From: Cohnella pontilimi
Lineage (GTDB): Bacteria > Bacillota > Bacilli > Paenibacillales > Paenibacillaceae
NCBI RefSeq assembly: GCF_005049045.1
Contig: NZ_SUPK01000009.1
Coordinates: forward strand, 62,001-126,000
Reading direction: 5' to 3'
DNA: 64,000 bases
A program made the position numbers and the translations under genes. Within the stretch, counting starts at the first letter, position 1, and every line of letters begins with the position of its first letter. Under the pieces are notes generated by a model that saw only the letters and a program-made list of their open reading frames with translations, was not told the DNA's origin and did no database searches. This document shows positions 62,554-64,000 of this stretch, piece by piece.

Positions 62554-63897
62554 TTACCCGATGATGATTTTCCCTTCGGCGTTACGATACAGCACCCTTC
62601 CGGGCTTCGGAGCAATGGCGTAGGACAGCGTCAACGGGCCCAAACGGCCGATAAACATCATGACGATGATGATGATTTTGCCCGCTGTGGTCAAATCCGG
62701 GGTCAGGCCCATCGTCAAGCCCACCGTACCGAATGCGGAGGTGACCTCGAACAACAGCATGAGGAACTGATGATCCTCCGTGGTGGACAAAATCATGGTG
62801 GCCAGCATGACCAGAGCAAGGGCGAACAGGGTCACCGTCAATGCTTTATATACCCGTTCCTTGGCCAAACGGTATTTGAACATGACGACGTCTTCTTTGC
62901 CCCGCACCATCGCGATCACGGCTCCCAGCAGGGCGGCGAATGTGGTCGTCTTGATGCCGCCGCCGGTCGAACCGGGTGACGCCCCGATGAACATCAGGAT
63001 CACGATGATGAATTGCGTGGCCTGACGGAGACCCGCGATGTCCACCGTGTTGACTCCGGCGGTACGGGGCGAAACGGACTGCATCATCGCCGCCAAAATT
63101 TTCTCCCCGAAATTCAGCTGTCCGAATGTTGCGGGATTCGTGTATTCGAAAATGAAAATCACCAGCGTACCCACGACAATCAACGATCCGGTCATGCTTA
63201 GCGCCACTTTGGAATGAAGCGACAGCTTCCGGTTGCGGCGATACTCGGCAAGGTCGGACAGCACGACGAAACCGATGCCGCCCAAGACGATCAGCATCAT
63301 CGACGTAAAGTTGACGATCGGATCGCCCACGTACATCGTTAAACTCCGGTAATGTCCCATAATATCAAAACCGGCATTGTTGAAAAACGAGACCGCATGA
63401 AAGATTCCGTAATAAACGGCCTGGCCGGCAGGCATGTCGAACAGAAAACGCAGAGTGAACAGAATGGCTCCGGCAACTTCGATACAAAGGGTATAAAGGA
63501 GTACTTTTCTTACAAGACGGATGATGCCTTCGATGCTGCCCTGGTTGAGCGCTTCCTGCAGGATGAGACGCTCTTTGAGGGAAATGCGTCTTTTTAATGC
63601 GACTGCAAACAGCGTCGCCATCGTCATGAAGCCGAGACCGCCGATCTGGATCAATGACAGAATGACAACTTGGCCGAACGTGGAATAATGGGTCCCGGTG
63701 TCGACGACGACAAGTCCGGTGACGCAGGTGGCGGAAGTCGCCGTAAACAGGGCGTCGAGCCAAGGCGTCGATTGACCGATTGCCGAGGAAACCGGCAAAG
63801 TCAAAAGCTGTGCGCCGATCAAAATGATCAGCGCAAACCCGATGACCAACATTTTGGGCGGTGAAGCCGCGAGCCACCGGTAGGTTTTGCTGAACAA
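62554..63897 (-). CDS. ktrB: Potassium uptake channel subunit KtrB/TrkH
   Basis: Membrane K+ translocating subunit. 447 residues from TTG 63897 (TGAGGTG six bases upstream; a GTG three codons earlier overlaps the ribosome site). Four repeated M1-P-M2 units; the pore loops are seen as TSATCVTGLVVVDT, FNNAGFDIM, SPRTAGVNTVDI and TSAFGTVGLTMG, each with the selectivity-filter Gly. MFIGRLGPLTLSYAI ends it. Works with KtrA, encoded next. c-di-AMP is known to lower the activity of this system. Confidence 0.93.
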   Translation of the reverse strand: MFSKTYRWLAASPPKMLVIGFALIILIGAQLLTLPVSSAIGQSTPWLDALFTATSATCVTGLVVVDTGTHYSTFGQVVILSLIQIGGLGFMTMATLFAVALKRRISLKERLILQEALNQGSIEGIIRLVRKVLLYTLCIEVAGAILFTLRFLFDMPAGQAVYYGIFHAVSFFNNAGFDIMGHYRSLTMYVGDPIVNFTSMMLIVLGGIGFVVLSDLAEYRRNRKLSLHSKVALSMTGSLIVVGTLVIFIFEYTNPATFGQLNFGEKILAAMMQSVSPRTAGVNTVDIAGLRQATQFIIVILMFIGASPGSTGGGIKTTTFAALLGAVIAMVRGKEDVVMFKYRLAKERVYKALTVTLFALALVMLATMILSTTEDHQFLMLLFEVTSAFGTVGLTMGLTPDLTTAGKIIIIVMMFIGRLGPLTLSYAIAPKPGRVLYRNAEGKIIIG

Positions 63898-63944
63898 GGA
63901 AGTCACCTCATCAAGTCTGTACTCGGACCCCGGTACGTCAGCAA

Positions 63945-63972
63945 CAAAAAAAGCATTGGAACCCCAATGCTT
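63945..63972 (-). terminator. Terminator of a gene beyond the right edge
   Basis: AAGCATTGG / CCAATGCTT stem and seven T on the minus strand; the gene it serves lies past the window, or it ends a leader before ktrB. Confidence 0.75.
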
Positions 63973-64000
63973 CGTGCGCGCATGCGAGTCCTGTTCCTGC

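Overview
The window (64 kb, GC-rich Firmicute coding style with clear Shine-Dalgarno sites, frequent TTG/GTG starts and short intrinsic terminators) comes from a spore-forming low-GC-lineage bacterium, most likely Paenibacillaceae (Paenibacillus or a close relative). Support comes from sporulation genes (ytrH, ytrI, pdaA, gerE, a YhcN/YlaJ lipoprotein), S-layer-homology proteins, a c-di-AMP riboswitch of the ydaO type and gene order around dnaE resembling Bacillales. No tRNA, rRNA, insertion sequence, prophage or CRISPR array was seen.

Layout. 1-9.2 kb is a conserved housekeeping block: pyk (cut by the window edge), accA, accD, a 62-aa conserved protein and dnaE on the minus strand, then ytrH-ytrI-ytpI on the plus strand converging on ytoI. 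9.2-15.4 kb holds cell-wall and spore genes (L,D-transpeptidase, two polysaccharide deacetylases including PdaA, GerE, a sporulation lipoprotein), a fabH behind a FapR-type operator, and an MFS transporter. 15.4-22.2 kb is an operon for large exported surface proteins (SLH protein, a 449-aa exported protein, a 1312-aa PKD-like protein) with a sigma-A promoter and a terminator-like leader.

22.2-36.1 kb is the most unusual region. A 3273-residue protein built from about 297 uninterrupted decapeptide units (consensus G-S-V-T-x-x-K-L-A-D) is followed by an operon of four family-2-like glycosyltransferases and a 79-aa protein. The giant protein has no signal peptide. Its gene has a -10 element identical to that of the sigma-K-type promoter in front of gerE in this window. 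My inference is a late-sporulation, mother-cell-made spore-surface fibre with its own glycosylation machinery.

36.2-52.6 kb is ordinary: psd, an AraC regulator, an aminotransferase, ecsAB, an SLH protein, a DEAD-box helicase, a short-chain dehydrogenase, CheX, a zinc-dependent phospholipase-C-family protein, a UMF1/Atg22-type MFS protein, a LysR regulator, a PHP histidinol-phosphatase, a cation diffusion facilitator, an HxlR regulator and a membrane protein. 52.9-57.3 kb is sdhCAB with a divergent LysR regulator. 57.3-64 kb combines a c-di-AMP riboswitch in front of a LysM/3D cell-wall protein with a deacetylase, a CPA1 antiporter, an ArsB/NhaD-type permease and KtrA/KtrB. It is thus a wall and ion-homeostasis neighbourhood in which two elements are expected c-di-AMP sensors.
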